Below are positions 49,898-60,184 of a DNA stretch of 64,000 nt, piece after piece. Positions within the stretch are counted from its first letter, which is position 1; every line of letters starts with the position of its first letter. The translations under genes and the position numbers were made by a program. This DNA is from Sutcliffiella horikoshii DSM 8719 (GTDB lineage: Bacteria > Bacillota > Bacilli > Bacillales > Bacillaceae_I): contig LQXN01000063.1 in NCBI GenBank assembly GCA_001648575.1, forward strand, positions 186,001 through 250,000. The letters run 5' to 3'. Below the pieces are notes generated by a model. That model searched no databases. It saw only the letters and a list, made by a program, of their open reading frames with translations, and had not been told where the DNA came from.

Positions 49898-50659
49898 ATG
49901 AGTATCCTGCATGCATCAAATATTCAAAAAAGTTACGGTAATCGATTCAATAGACAAGAGGTCTTAAAAGGGATTGATCTTACATTGGAGGAAGGCGAAT
50001 TTGTCAGCATCATGGGAGCTTCCGGCTCTGGAAAAACCACCTTGTTAAATGTCCTATCCTCCATCGATAAAGTGACAGATGGCAATATTCAAATCCAAAA
50101 TAAAGAAATCACCATCATGAAAGAAAAACAGTTAGCAGAATTTCGAAAGCACCATCTCGGCTTTATATTCCAGGAATATAACCTGCTTGACACATTGACC
50201 GTAAAAGAAAATATTCTTCTGCCACTTTCCGTTGCAAAGGTCTCAAAGAAGACAGCAGATGAAAAATTCAAGGCAGTAGCGGATGAATTGGGCATATATG
50301 AAATAAAAGACAAATATCCCAACCAAATATCCGGCGGCCAGAAGCAAAGAACCTCTGCAGCAAGGGCCTTCATCCATGAACCGAGCATCATTTTTGCAGA
50401 CGAACCAACAGGGGCATTGGATTCCAAAGCTGCTTCTGATTTGTTAAATAAGTTGAGTGATTTAAATAAAAAACGTAAAGCAACCATCATCATGGTCACA
50501 CACGACCCTGTGGCAGCAAGCTATTGCAGCCGAATCATCTTCATCAAGGATGGACAGGTTTACACCCAACTGAACAGAGGGGATGAAACGCGTCAGGATT
50601 TCTTCAAGGATATTATGCGGACACAAGGGGTTCTTAGCGGGGTGCAATATGAGCACTAA
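49898..50659 (+). CDS. BceA-like ABC transporter ATPase (antimicrobial peptide detoxification)
   Basis: A 253-residue ATPase of the MacB/BceA class: Walker [12 protein letters not shown]-loop [10 protein letters not shown], signature [14 protein letters not shown] (Thr-Ser in place of the usual Val-Ala), Walker [22 protein letters not shown] precedes the ATG at 49898. Overlaps the permease gene by 11 bases. Together with the permease it frees lipid II-cycle intermediates from peptides such as bacitracin; the actual drug is unknown. Confidence 0.88.
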   Translation: MSILHASNIQKSYGNRFNRQEVLKGIDLTLEEGEFVSIMGASGSGKTTLLNVLSSIDKVTDGNIQIQNKEITIMKEKQLAEFRKHHLGFIFQEYNLLDTLTVKENILLPLSVAKVSKKTADEKFKAVADELGIYEIKDKYPNQISGGQKQRTSAARAFIHEPSIIFADEPTGALDSKAASDLLNKLSDLNKKRKATIIMVTHDPVAASYCSRIIFIKDGQVYTQLNRGDETRQDFFKDIMRTQGVLSGVQYEH

Positions 50660-52595
50660 TCAATTAATCCTAAAAAACCTTAGGAAAAACCTTAAGAATT
50701 ATCTGCTCTATGTTTTTGCATTGGTATTTACTGTTGCCCTTTATTTTTCCTTTGTGACGCTCCAATTCGATCCGTCCATGGATGCAGCTGAAGGTTCTGT
50801 CAGAGGGGCTGGTGCAATTAAAGCCGCCTCAGTATTATTAATCGTGATCGTCACTGTCTTCTTGCTTTATGCCAACACGATTTTCATCAAGCGACGCAGC
50901 AAGGAGATTGGGCTCTTTCAACTAATCGGCATGACAAAGGGGAAAATTTTCCGGATCTTGACAATGGAGAACTTCATTCTTTACTTCTCTTCCATCTTGG
51001 TTGGGGTTGTGGCCGGATTCTCCTTCTCTAAGCTCATACTATTGGTGTTGTTTAAAGTTACAGGTGTCGATTCTGTTGCACAATTGCATTTTGCGCCTGA
51101 AGCACTTTCCCAGACCTTGCTAGTGTTTGGTGGCATCTTTTTGCTGATCATGGCAATGAATTATCTCTTTATCAAAAAACAGACCATTCTTTCCTTGTTC
51201 CGGGTCCTCTCTTCATCAGAGGAAATGGTCAAACGAATTTCTGTTTGGGAAATCCTCATAGGCATTACGGGGTTATTACTCATCAGTTCCGGATACTATA
51301 TGTCATCTAAAATGTTTGAAGGTGATTTGACTTCTGTTACCATGCTCTTCTTGACCATGATCTATATACTTGGTTCGGTCATAATCGGGACGTATTTATT
51401 TTATAAAGGCTCTGTTCGTTTTATTTTTCATTTGATTCGAAAGAAAAAAGATGGTTATTTGTCCATCAACGAAGTATTGTCCCTTTCATCCATCATGTTC
51501 CGAATGAAATCGAATGCCTTTTTATTAACCGTCATCACCACCGTTTCTGCCTTGGCAATCGGATTGTTGTCATTAAGTTATATTTCTTATTACTCTGCTG
51601 AAAAAACTGCCGGACAGAATGTACCCAATGACTTCTCCATCTATCACTCCGAGGATGCAGATTCCTTCAAAAAGGCGTTAGATGATGCAAATATTCCTTT
51701 TTCTGTAAAGGAAATAGAAGTATATCAAGCAGATGTAAATATGGAAAATGTATTGAATTCCAGTGCGGGAGGATTGAACTTTGACCCTTCTGCAGTCCAG
51801 ACACCTGTTATTGGTGCTAGCTCCGTTGAGGGACTGGAATTAGCTGAAGGAGAAGCGATTCTAAGTGGATACAGCAGTATGCTCGCATCGATTATCACGT
51901 TTGAAGATTCCGGGAAGATCGAAGTTAACGGATTGACGGAGCAATTTCCGCTTGAATACTCTGAATTACAGGATGACTTCTTGATATCACTTCCTTTTAC
52001 AACAGGTGGTTTCCCCATCGTGGTAGTCGATGATTCCACCTTGGAAAAATTGGCTTCAGATTTAGATCCTGAGATTCAACGTTCTTCTTCCTTGTATACG
52101 GGAATTGATATCACTCATCCTGAGGATACAGATCAAGCCATCAATATTTTTACGGAACTTGATTTAGAGAACACAGGACCAAACGACTCTCAGCAGCTAA
52201 CAAGTATCGCCATGAAAAACAATATGGGCTTCATGATGTTCATCGTAGGGTTCCTTGGACTGACCTTCCTTGTCACTTCCGGCTGCATTCTTTACTTTAA
52301 ACAGGTGGATGAAAGTGAAGAGGAAAAGCCTAACTATACAATCTTACGAAAATTAGGTTTTACTCAATGGGACTTGCTAAGAGGCATTCAGGCTAAACAG
52401 TTATTCAACTTTGGCATTCCGCTTGTCGTCGGATTGCTCCACAGTTATTTCGCCGTTCAATCGGGTTGGTTCTTCTTCGGATCCGAAGTATGGACACCGA
52501 TGATCATCGTGATGTTAATCTATACAGGACTATACTCCATCTTTGGATTCCTTTCAGTCCTGTCTTATAAAAAAGTCATCAAGGATTCACTATAG
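50649..52595 (+). CDS. BceB-like ABC transporter permease
   Basis: A 648-residue permease with the BceB layout: a first helix ([21 protein letters not shown]), further helices to about residue 310, a large extracellular domain of roughly 200 residues between helices 7 and 8 (about residues 320-530), and a last group of three helices including [18 protein letters not shown]. The extracellular domain senses the antibiotic. ATG at 50649 is inside the end of the ATPase gene. Last gene of the module, followed by a terminator. Confidence 0.88.
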   Translation: MSTNQLILKNLRKNLKNYLLYVFALVFTVALYFSFVTLQFDPSMDAAEGSVRGAGAIKAASVLLIVIVTVFLLYANTIFIKRRSKEIGLFQLIGMTKGKIFRILTMENFILYFSSILVGVVAGFSFSKLILLVLFKVTGVDSVAQLHFAPEALSQTLLVFGGIFLLIMAMNYLFIKKQTILSLFRVLSSSEEMVKRISVWEILIGITGLLLISSGYYMSSKMFEGDLTSVTMLFLTMIYILGSVIIGTYLFYKGSVRFIFHLIRKKKDGYLSINEVLSLSSIMFRMKSNAFLLTVITTVSALAIGLLSLSYISYYSAEKTAGQNVPNDFSIYHSEDADSFKKALDDANIPFSVKEIEVYQADVNMENVLNSSAGGLNFDPSAVQTPVIGASSVEGLELAEGEAILSGYSSMLASIITFEDSGKIEVNGLTEQFPLEYSELQDDFLISLPFTTGGFPIVVVDDSTLEKLASDLDPEIQRSSSLYTGIDITHPEDTDQAINIFTELDLENTGPNDSQQLTSIAMKNNMGFMMFIVGFLGLTFLVTSGCILYFKQVDESEEEKPNYTILRKLGFTQWDLLRGIQAKQLFNFGIPLVVGLLHSYFAVQSGWFFFGSEVWTPMIIVMLIYTGLYSIFGFLSVLSYKKVIKDSL

Positions 52596-52629
52596 TAGGA
52601 AAGGGAATTGCTCCCTTCCTACTTTTTTA
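52595..52629 (+). terminator. Terminator after the bceB-like gene
   Basis: GTAGGAAAGGGA pairs with TCCCTTCCTAC around ATTGC, then TTTTTT. Confidence 0.85.
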
Positions 52630-52652
52630 TGTTCTCCTAATGGCATTGAAAG

Positions 52653-55316
52653 CTATCGCCACACAGAATATCGTTCCGCATTCTCGGTCAAGTTCGCGCT
52701 GAGGGAGTTGGTGCGTGCCCTCAGCAATTCTTTTCTGCCTTCCAAGGTACGGGTATAGATAAGTTCTGATTTCCCGATCCTTTTTGACCACAGTTGGTGA
52801 AAGTGTTCGGCCGCTTGTTTGTTTCTGCCGATTTCTTCTGGAACCGCATGATAGTCAGTCGAAGCAAATGGCCCAAAGCTTGATTTGCGCTTAATCAAAT
52901 AGCGCGGATTATCTATTGGGAGATGAATTTCTTGGACAGCTTGCAGCAAAAGTACCTGCTCGAATTTCGTCCCACCATCGATCCAAAAATGAATGACCCC
53001 ATTTTTAAACGTATCTTCAGCCTGTACTGTAAATCGGTCTATGTCTGTCTTCACCTGTCCACCTTGATGTAACGTATGCAGCACCGTCTCTCCTATTTCC
53101 TTCGCACTTGCCTCTACCGTCCCATATCTGATCCATAGCCAAAGTCCTTTTATTAATCTAGGGAGTGTCACAAGTACGGAAATGAAAAGGGCAAATAGAA
53201 GAAATATGAATAAACCTCTTAGTGAATTACTTCTGGCTACCATTTCCAATGACTGAAAGAATGCTACGATCCCCCCTGTAATCGCCTGGAGCAACAAGGC
53301 CTTAATGGTAAATGGAAAAATGGCGCTCTTTGGAATGACTTCCGGCTCAATGGCTATTTCCTCCACCATTTTCTGCCCGTCACTTCTATCTATTGCATGT
53401 TGCCAGTGGCTTTTGAGGGCGTGCCGATCTCTGGCATGCTCTTTCATGCGGGTATTGGACTCTTTCCATTCCCCCGGCTTTATCGGGGAACGGGGGAGTC
53501 CTATTCGTTCCAAGCCATTTTCAATTATTCTGCCATCGTAGGATACCCCGACAAAGCCTTTGAAACGTCTTGTCAAGGTGGCCATATCATATCCCGCGGA
53601 TTGATCGGTCGGATCGATGCAGACTAGATGCCAAATGGTCGAGGTCTTCTCTTCATTCCCGCGTTCAACCCTGATCGCCCTTCCCCTCATCTGATTGGAA
53701 AGCATAAAGGAACCTACATAAGAAGCAAGGATCATGGCATTGATACTCGGCGCATCCCAGCCTTCCCCCAACAATGCGGTGGTACCGGTCAACACGTGAA
53801 TTTCCCCCGCTGTGAACAAAGCCGTCATGATCTTTACGATTTGTTGGTTATGCGCCCCCTTCAACTCCAAGGTGACATAAGCATCATCATGTAAAAGGGG
53901 CTTCACCCGAATGTCTTCGGTATCGAGGAATCCATTTTGTATTAACTCGTGTAACGCCTTGATCCCCTCTTTTGGCAAAATCGCAATGGCACCGCAAAGC
54001 ACACCTAACTTTACCCCTTCTACCTTCTTCCTTCTAAGTAGCTCGAAAATGGGAATGACGCCCAATCTGCTCAATGGCTTCTCGTCCTCAAGCGTCTTCG
54101 GCATATCCTCCATCCGGATATAATCGGTCAAAATGACCATCCGCAATTTTTCTTTTAATACACTTGATTCAAATGCGACAATCTCTGCCATACTGCTTAA
54201 CTTCGAGGCGCTGGTCAGGAGCATCCGATCCACTCTTTTCGTAGATTCCAACTGAACTTTCCTTCGTTCTATCGCCCCGGCACGACTGAGCCTTTTCTTT
54301 AATTCTTTTATCAGCACTTCATTTTCCGCCATCGTATAGGCGTCTTTGAAAAGAAAGCCGATTAATAATACTTCTAACCATTCTAAATCTAGTTTGGGTA
54401 GTGCCTTTTTATTCGTTCCAAGGATATGCTCATATTCCTTCCATTCCAAGTCTGTTGCTTCATTCAAAAAGATTAATAAGCTGGAAAAGTATGACGGATC
54501 CCCCAGTAACTCTTCTAAATGAAGTTCGGCCTCCTGTATCCAAGGGTGTTGGCCTAGGACCTCAATAAAAGCCTGATTGTTCACTAAATCATGTTTAAAC
54601 GATTCAATTTCATCCCGGTATTCCATTATGATGTCCCTCTCCACTTTAGAGGGGGTGGACATGAAAACATAGTCTTGGTGTGGGCACAAATCTTCCTCAA
54701 GCATCAACTCAGGTACGCTGATCTCTAAATCTATCGGTCCACAAAGCTCTATGTATCGCTGCCATTCCGAAAAGGAAACGTCGTAGGGGGGTGTCGCCGT
54801 TAACGCGACCATGGTGGGATCCTTTAAACTTTTCCGGAACGTCAACGTACTTTTCCACCAGGATGCCCTTAAATGGTGAGCTTCGTCCATGATCAACGTC
54901 CGAAAGCCCGCCTGCTCCAATTTATGTATGGTGCCTTCTGGAATGATATCCCCTTCCTCTCCTTCTCCCGCTTGATTTGCCACCGCACTGTGGAGCGCTT
55001 GATAAGTGGTGATCGTCAAGAATTTGGGGTCACTCAGTTTCATGGATATCCACTCAGGCATTTCTTTTTCTTGCAAAAATAGCTCTAGGAATCTATCCAG
55101 CCATTGGTTCTTGATGGCGAGTGTCGGAGCGAGAATCAGCGTCGGTCCATTGATACGAAGCATCACTTCCAGGCCTAACACTGTTTTCCCTGAACCTGGA
55201 GGGGCAATTAAATGAAGGTGTTTATTTTGCAGATGTTCGTCCAAGGATTCTATCACCCGTTGTTGATACGTTCGCCACTTATAGGCAAAGGTAATCCCTT
55301 CTGGAAATCTATTCAT
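52653..55316 (-). CDS. SF2 DEAD/DEAH helicase-like protein with two membrane segments
   Basis: An 887-residue protein. The N-terminal ~560 residues are a superfamily 2 helicase: Walker A APPGSGKTV (~residue 41), motif Ia APTLAIK, DEAH box (MDEAHH, ~143), motif III ALTATPP, then a long helical insert, GTTALLGEGWDAP (motif V) and QMRGRAIRV (motif VI). Two hydrophobic helices follow (about 668-690 and 697-722), unusual for a helicase, and a ~160-residue soluble C-terminal domain that binds something unknown. The ATG at 55316 lacks a strong ribosome binding site. Not part of an operon. Role unknown; nucleic-acid stress or defence is possible. Confidence 0.8.
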   Translation of the reverse strand: MNRFPEGITFAYKWRTYQQRVIESLDEHLQNKHLHLIAPPGSGKTVLGLEVMLRINGPTLILAPTLAIKNQWLDRFLELFLQEKEMPEWISMKLSDPKFLTITTYQALHSAVANQAGEGEEGDIIPEGTIHKLEQAGFRTLIMDEAHHLRASWWKSTLTFRKSLKDPTMVALTATPPYDVSFSEWQRYIELCGPIDLEISVPELMLEEDLCPHQDYVFMSTPSKVERDIIMEYRDEIESFKHDLVNNQAFIEVLGQHPWIQEAELHLEELLGDPSYFSSLLIFLNEATDLEWKEYEHILGTNKKALPKLDLEWLEVLLIGFLFKDAYTMAENEVLIKELKKRLSRAGAIERRKVQLESTKRVDRMLLTSASKLSSMAEIVAFESSVLKEKLRMVILTDYIRMEDMPKTLEDEKPLSRLGVIPIFELLRRKKVEGVKLGVLCGAIAILPKEGIKALHELIQNGFLDTEDIRVKPLLHDDAYVTLELKGAHNQQIVKIMTALFTAGEIHVLTGTTALLGEGWDAPSINAMILASYVGSFMLSNQMRGRAIRVERGNEEKTSTIWHLVCIDPTDQSAGYDMATLTRRFKGFVGVSYDGRIIENGLERIGLPRSPIKPGEWKESNTRMKEHARDRHALKSHWQHAIDRSDGQKMVEEIAIEPEVIPKSAIFPFTIKALLLQAITGGIVAFFQSLEMVARSNSLRGLFIFLLFALFISVLVTLPRLIKGLWLWIRYGTVEASAKEIGETVLHTLHQGGQVKTDIDRFTVQAEDTFKNGVIHFWIDGGTKFEQVLLLQAVQEIHLPIDNPRYLIKRKSSFGPFASTDYHAVPEEIGRNKQAAEHFHQLWSKRIGKSELIYTRTLEGRKELLRARTNSLSANLTENAERYSVWR

Positions 55317-55468
55317 GAAAACTCACCACCTAAATTTTACATTTTATCTTTTGATAGTAGCATAATTTAACCTCGCTTGCTTCTACTCCTGCTTTTCACT
55401 GAAAATATTTCTCAATTAGGCATTGACAACAATAATTGATAGTCTTATAGTAATACTTGTAACGAAAC

Positions 55469-55483
55469 TGATAATCATTATCA
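55469..55483 (+). promoter_or_regulatory. Fur box upstream of the siderophore importer operon
   Basis: TGATAATCATTATCA is a perfect match to the Bacillus 7-1-7 Fur motif TGATAATNATTATCA, 36 bases upstream of the ATPase start. Confidence 0.9.
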
Positions 55484-55518
55484 TTAGTGTAAACATACTA
55501 TAAACTGGGGGTTACATA

Positions 55519-56364
55519 ATGGTTCGCCTACACACAAAAGACCTGAACATCGGTTACGGTGAACGCTTGATCATAAAGGATTTATCCATCGAGATACCAG
55601 ATAAGCAAATCACCACGATCATCGGATCCAACGGCTGCGGTAAATCCACCCTTTTAAAAGCCATCACCAGAATTATCGCCCACCAGTCTGGAACCATTTT
55701 GCTGGATGGTCAGGAAATCGCCAAGGAAAATACTAAATCACTTGCTAAAAAAATGGCTATTCTCCCGCAAACACCTGATAGTGTAAGCGGATTAACAGTA
55801 GGCGAATTAGTATCCTACGGTCGTTTCCCCTATCAAAAGGGATTCGGACGGTTGACCAAGGAAGACTATGAGGTCATAGACTGGGCGCTTGAAGTGACGG
55901 GGACAACTGAATTTAAATATCGTTCTGTTGATGCCCTCTCAGGCGGACAGCGACAACGCGTGTGGATTGCGATGGCGCTTGCCCAGGAAACAGAAATCAT
56001 TTTCTTAGATGAACCAACCACCTATTTGGATATGGCCCATCAACTGGAAGTGCTGGAGCTATTGCAACGGCTCAACCGCGAGCAGGAACGCACCATTATC
56101 ATGGTCCTCCATGATTTGAACCAGGCTGCAAGATTCGCAGATTACCTGATTGCCTTAAAAGATGGGAACATCATAAAGTCGGGTGATTGTGAAGAAGTAA
56201 TAACCCGTGATGTGTTAAGAAATGTATTTCAAATCGATGCCGAAATTGGCCGCGACCCAAGAACCAATAAGCCTATGTGCTTAACTTACAACTTACTTAA
56301 AGGAGACAACCATGATGAAAAAATTAATGATTCCATTCGTATTCCTGCTATTGCTGGTCGTTAG
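55519..56364 (+). CDS. Iron-siderophore ABC importer ATPase (FecE/YusV type)
   Basis: A 281-residue ATPase: Walker A GSNGCGKST, signature [14 protein letters not shown], Walker B IIFLDEPTTYLDM, then HDLNQAARFAD. This matches ferric-siderophore importers such as YusV. GGGGG precedes the ATG. The gene overlaps the binding-protein gene by 53 bases, so its C-terminal tail is encoded in the overlap. Fur-controlled by the box at 55469. Confidence 0.9.
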   Translation: MVRLHTKDLNIGYGERLIIKDLSIEIPDKQITTIIGSNGCGKSTLLKAITRIIAHQSGTILLDGQEIAKENTKSLAKKMAILPQTPDSVSGLTVGELVSYGRFPYQKGFGRLTKEDYEVIDWALEVTGTTEFKYRSVDALSGGQRQRVWIAMALAQETEIIFLDEPTTYLDMAHQLEVLELLQRLNREQERTIIMVLHDLNQAARFADYLIALKDGNIIKSGDCEEVITRDVLRNVFQIDAEIGRDPRTNKPMCLTYNLLKGDNHDEKINDSIRIPAIAGR

Positions 56365-57256
56365 TGCCTGCGGCAACACAAATAATGATGCAACTAATAG
56401 CAATACTGATAATTCCAGCGAGGGAAATGCTTCCTCCTCTGAAACCATCACATATCAAGCCGAAACAGGACCGATTGAAGTCCCGGCAGATCCACAAAGA
56501 ATCGTCGTCATCAACTCATTCGTAGCAGGAAATGTCATGGCCCTTGGAAATAATATTGTCGGGACGGATGCATGGGCAATGGACAATCCGCGTTACGAGG
56601 AATACCTGAAAGATGCAGAAGTAGTAAGTGATCAAGATTTAGAAAAAATCATCGAATTAGATCCAGATTTAATAATCGCTGCTTCCAATGCAAACAACCT
56701 TGATAAGCTTGGGGAAATTGCTCCTACTGTTGCATACACCTATGGAAAAGTGGATTATCTTACACAGCATGTTGAAATTGGAAAACTATTAAACAAAGAA
56801 GAAGAAGCTCAAAAATGGGTGGATGACTTCAAGGCTCGAGCAAAGGAAGCGGGAGAAGAGATTCGCGCTAAAATCGGCGAGGATGCTACAGTCTCCGTTA
56901 TCGAAAACTTTGATAAAGAGCTTTACGTTTTCGGCGACAACTGGGGACGCGGAACAGAAATAATTTATCAAGAGATGAAGCTGAAGATGCCCGAGAGAGT
57001 AAAAGAAGAAGCGTTAGAAGCTGGGTATCACATGCTTTCCTTTGAAGTGTTACCTGAATTTGCAGGTGATTATGTTGTCTTTAGTAAAAATTCCGAGGGA
57101 GATACTTCTTTCCAGGAAACGGATACGTATAAGAATATCCCTGCTGTGAAGAATGGACAGGTTTTTGAGGCGGATGCGAAAGAGTTCTATTTTAATGATC
57201 CGATTTCCCTTGATTTCCAATTGGAATTCTTTAAGGATAGCTTTTTAGGAAACTAA
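56312..57256 (+). CDS. Ferric-siderophore-binding lipoprotein
   Basis: A 314-residue FhuD/FepB-like binding lipoprotein. Signal peptide with lipobox LLLLVVSAC (Cys ~20), an Asn/Ser-rich linker, then IEVPADPQRIVVINSF, the usual opening of the fold. AAAGGAG precedes the ATG. A terminator and repeat fragment (57267-57390) separate it from the two permease genes. Confidence 0.9.
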   Translation: MMKKLMIPFVFLLLLVVSACGNTNNDATNSNTDNSSEGNASSSETITYQAETGPIEVPADPQRIVVINSFVAGNVMALGNNIVGTDAWAMDNPRYEEYLKDAEVVSDQDLEKIIELDPDLIIAASNANNLDKLGEIAPTVAYTYGKVDYLTQHVEIGKLLNKEEEAQKWVDDFKARAKEAGEEIRAKIGEDATVSVIENFDKELYVFGDNWGRGTEIIYQEMKLKMPERVKEEALEAGYHMLSFEVLPEFAGDYVVFSKNSEGDTSFQETDTYKNIPAVKNGQVFEADAKEFYFNDPISLDFQLEFFKDSFLGN

Positions 57257-57266
57257 GACTTTTTTT

Positions 57267-57302
57267 GAGGGATGCTTCTTTAATTAGAAGGTCCCTCTTA
57301 TT
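57267..57302 (+). terminator. Terminator after the siderophore-binding protein gene
   Basis: GAGGGA-CTTCT (57267-57279) pairs with AGAAG-TCCCTC (57286-57297), followed by TTATT. Confidence 0.65.
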
Positions 57303-57341
57303 CTATAGTTACCACTGTCTTACTATCGTTTTTGCTTGAGC

Positions 57342-57390
57342 TCGTTGATCTCCGTTCCAGGCGCACCGCCTTCCACTGCGATCATTAAGG
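57342..57390. repeat. Truncated GC-rich intergenic repeat, copy 5
   Basis: GTTGATCTCCGTTCCAGGCG then CCTTCCACTGCGATCA: the two ends of the family joined with the centre deleted. Lies between binding-protein and permease genes of one importer. Confidence 0.55.
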
Positions 57391-57418
57391 GTAAAGCTCC
57401 CATTCTGATATAGAAAAG

Positions 57419-58441
57419 ATGAGGATTATGAAAATAGCGTTGGAAAGAAGCATTCCTTTTACAGTTAAATTTATTGTGGCGCTCATCGTCTTTGGGGCGG
57501 TGTTTTTTGCTGCCATGGTGTTTGGTGCCGCTGATACTTCCATTCGGGATGTGTGGCTGGCCTTGACTTCCCCCACATCAAGTGGAGATAAAATCCTGAT
57601 CATCCGTGAAATCAGGCTACCACGTGAAGTAGCTGCGATATTCGTCGGTGCTGGCTTGTCGGTTGCAGGTGCCATCATGCAGGGGATGACCAGAAACCCT
57701 CTTGCTGATCCAGGACTGCTTGGGTTGACGGCCGGGGCGAATGCTGCCCTTGCTATTACCCTCGCTTTCCTTCCTTCGGTCAACTATTACGGAATCACCA
57801 TTGCTTGTTTTATCGGGGCAGCAGTAGGGGCTGTCATGGTGTTTGGTTTAGGCGCGATGAAAAAGGGTGGGTTCTCCCCTCTTCGCATCGTTTTGGCTGG
57901 TGCAGCAGTCTCTGCCTTTCTTTTTGCCATTGCTGAAGGAGTGGCATTGACCTTTAAACTGTCGCGTAATGTCTCTATGTGGACAGCGGGCGGGATTATC
58001 GGGACCACATGGGGGCAGCTGCAGTTGATTATTCCATTGATCACGGTCGGCTTGCTTGTGGCGCTATACCTCTCCAGACAGCTTACCATCCTTAGTCTCA
58101 GCGAGGAAGTTGCTGTTGGGTTGGGGCAAAAGATTGCCTTGGTCAAAGCTGTATTATTTGTCGTCATCATTTTATTGACTGGTGCATCTGTAGCACTTGT
58201 CGGAAATATGGCCTTTATCGGATTGATGGTCCCGCATATCGTGCGTGCGATCGTGGGCACCGATTACCGCTTTATCTTGCCGATGTCAGCAGTCGTTGGA
58301 GCCAGCTTCATGCTTTTTGCAGATACAATGGGCCGTACCATCAACGCCCCATTTGAAACACCAGTGGCTGCCATCATTGCAATGATCGGGCTCCCCTTCT
58401 TCCTTGTCATTGTCCGTAAAGGAGGGAAAGCATTCTCATGA
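57419..58441 (+). CDS. Iron-siderophore ABC importer permease 1 (FecCD family)
   Basis: About 340 residues with the FecCD pattern: LPREVAAIFVGAGLSVAGAI, MTRNPLADPGLLGLTAGANA, SEEVAVGLGQ (coupling), FIGLMVPHIVRAIVG. Ten hydrophobic segments. Two near ATGs (57419 and 57428); GAGGA lies between them, so the start is uncertain by three codons. Overlaps permease 2 by four bases. Confidence 0.9.
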   Translation: MRIMKIALERSIPFTVKFIVALIVFGAVFFAAMVFGAADTSIRDVWLALTSPTSSGDKILIIREIRLPREVAAIFVGAGLSVAGAIMQGMTRNPLADPGLLGLTAGANAALAITLAFLPSVNYYGITIACFIGAAVGAVMVFGLGAMKKGGFSPLRIVLAGAAVSAFLFAIAEGVALTFKLSRNVSMWTAGGIIGTTWGQLQLIIPLITVGLLVALYLSRQLTILSLSEEVAVGLGQKIALVKAVLFVVIILLTGASVALVGNMAFIGLMVPHIVRAIVGTDYRFILPMSAVVGASFMLFADTMGRTINAPFETPVAAIIAMIGLPFFLVIVRKGGKAFS

Positions 58442-59442
58442 TTCATCCGTCTATTATTAAAAAACAACGTATCATTGTATTTCTTTTAGCTTTGTTAATC
58501 TTATTCACCGTGATTGTCGGTATTGGCGTTGGACCTGCCTCCTTGTCCTTTGACCGGTTGATACCAACGATTTTGGGGCAAGGAACTTTTAAAGAAGAGT
58601 TTGTTTTGTTTTCCATTAGGCTCCCGCGTATTGTGATCACGATCCTTGCCGGCATGGCGCTCGCATTATCAGGTGCCATTCTCCAAGGGATCACCCGTAA
58701 CGACCTGGCGGACCCTGGGATCATTGGGATAAACGCCGGGGCAGGTGTCGCAATATCCATTTTCTTCTTATATGTTCCGATTAATGCAGGCTCATTTGTC
58801 TATATGTTACCGGCGGTTGCCTTTATAGGTGCGCTGATTACAGCGATATTGATTTATTTGTTCTCTTATCAGAGGGTCGGGGGCCTTCAGCCTGTCAGGC
58901 TTGTATTGGTCGGAGTCGGTTTTTCAATGGCGCTTTCAGGTATGATGATCATCTTGATTTCTTCTGCTGAGCAAGTAAAAGTCGATTTCATCGCCAGATG
59001 GCTTGCAGGTAACATTTGGGGATCGGATTGGCCATTTATACTCGCTTTGCTGCCATGGCTGCTTGTGTTGGTTCCTTTTACCCTATATAAAGCCAATCGT
59101 TTAAACCTGCTTGGCATGAGTGAACCCGTAGCCATTGGGGTTGGGGTATCGCTTGAAAAAGAGCGCGTGGTATTGTTGTTGACGGCAGTAGCCTTGGCAG
59201 CTTCGGCGGTGTCGGTGACTGGTGGAATAGCCTTTGTCGGGCTGATGGCACCTCATATCGCCAAATCATTGGTTGGGCCAAGAAACCAATTGTTTCTTCC
59301 TGTAGCGATCTTGATTGGTGGCTGGCTCTTATTGTTTGCCGACACAATCGGACGAAACCTGATCGATAGCGGAATTCCAGCAGGCATCATGGTAGCTTTG
59401 ATTGGAGCGCCATATTTTATGTATTTGTTGTTGAAGAAATGA
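58438..59442 (+). CDS. Iron-siderophore ABC importer permease 2 (FecCD family)
   Basis: A 334-residue FecCD permease: LPRIVITILAGMALALSGAI, ITRNDLADPGIIGINAGAG, SEPVAIGVG and FVGLMAPHIAKSLVG. Forms the heterodimer with permease 1. Last gene of the operon, followed by a strong bidirectional terminator. Confidence 0.9.
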   Translation: MIHPSIIKKQRIIVFLLALLILFTVIVGIGVGPASLSFDRLIPTILGQGTFKEEFVLFSIRLPRIVITILAGMALALSGAILQGITRNDLADPGIIGINAGAGVAISIFFLYVPINAGSFVYMLPAVAFIGALITAILIYLFSYQRVGGLQPVRLVLVGVGFSMALSGMMIILISSAEQVKVDFIARWLAGNIWGSDWPFILALLPWLLVLVPFTLYKANRLNLLGMSEPVAIGVGVSLEKERVVLLLTAVALAASAVSVTGGIAFVGLMAPHIAKSLVGPRNQLFLPVAILIGGWLLLFADTIGRNLIDSGIPAGIMVALIGAPYFMYLLLKK

Positions 59443-59445
59443 GAT

Positions 59446-59500
59446 AAAAAAGGGGTCTGACCTTCACCGCTGTAAAGCGGTGAGGGTCAGACCCCTCTTT
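59446..59500. terminator. Long bidirectional terminator between the two iron importers
   Basis: Arms 59451-59471 and 59476-59496 form a 21-bp stem with one wobble and a GTAA tetraloop; A-run left, T-rich right. Carries the GGGGTCTGACC motif also found at 4.6 and 42.8 kb. Confidence 0.9.
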
Positions 59501-59506
59501 ATCCCT

Positions 59507-60184
59507 TTAACTCATCACCAAGTCACAGGCTCTATTGACCAGTTGTCCCTCGTCTATGTAGAGGATGCGGTCGGCGATGGCTTTGGCGTCTGCGAAGTCA
59601 TGGGTGACGAAGATGGATGTGATTTGTGCTTTTTTCAGGATCTCTTTTAGTTCGTCCCGGATCTTTTCTTGTAAGTGGGCATCCAGGTTGCTGAAAGGCT
59701 CATCAAGCAGCAAGAGTGATGGTTCCGGAGCCAACGCACGTGCGAGTGCAACACGCTGCTGTTGTCCACCACTCAGCTCGTACGGATATCGATGGCCGTA
59801 CTCTGCCAAGTTAATCAAGCTAAGCATTTCTTCGAGTCGCTCCTGTTTTTGCTTCCGGTTCAACTTTCTCAATCCATACTTGATATTCTGCGCAACGGTC
59901 ATATGGGGAAACAATGCGTAGTCCTGGAATACTACTCCGATTCCACGCTTTTCCGGGACAATGAAGGTCTTTGCATCGAACATCACATTTCCATCCACTT
60001 TCATGCTGCCGGCAGTGGGATTCTCAAGGCCAGCAATAATTCGTAACAGTGTACTTTTTCCGCTTCCGCTTTTCCCGAGAATAGAAACAATCTCTCCCTT
60101 GTTAATGTCCACCTGAATATGGTCGAGGGTATTTTTTTTTGTATTTTTATATTGGAATTGCAATTCTCTGATCTGGATAAACAT
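59507..60184 (-). CDS. Fe(III) ABC importer ATPase (FbpC type)
   Basis: A 225-residue ATPase: Walker A GKSGSGKSTL, Q-loop [10 protein letters not shown], signature LSGGQQQRVALARA, Walker B LLLLDEPFSNLD. Shorter than typical FbpC, without the C-terminal regulatory domain. Its ATG overlaps the permease stop by one base (TAATG). Confidence 0.88.
   Translation of the reverse strand: MFIQIRELQFQYKNTKKNTLDHIQVDINKGEIVSILGKSGSGKSTLLRIIAGLENPTAGSMKVDGNVMFDAKTFIVPEKRGIGVVFQDYALFPHMTVAQNIKYGLRKLNRKQKQERLEEMLSLINLAEYGHRYPYELSGGQQQRVALARALAPEPSLLLLDEPFSNLDAHLQEKIRDELKEILKKAQITSIFVTHDFADAKAIADRILYIDEGQLVNRACDLVMS

Noticed and set aside
57257-57418. Idea that the siderophore permeases form a separate operon with their own Fur box
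   Set aside because: No Fur-like palindrome or clear promoter was found between the binding-protein gene and the first permease gene; read-through past a partial terminator is simpler.
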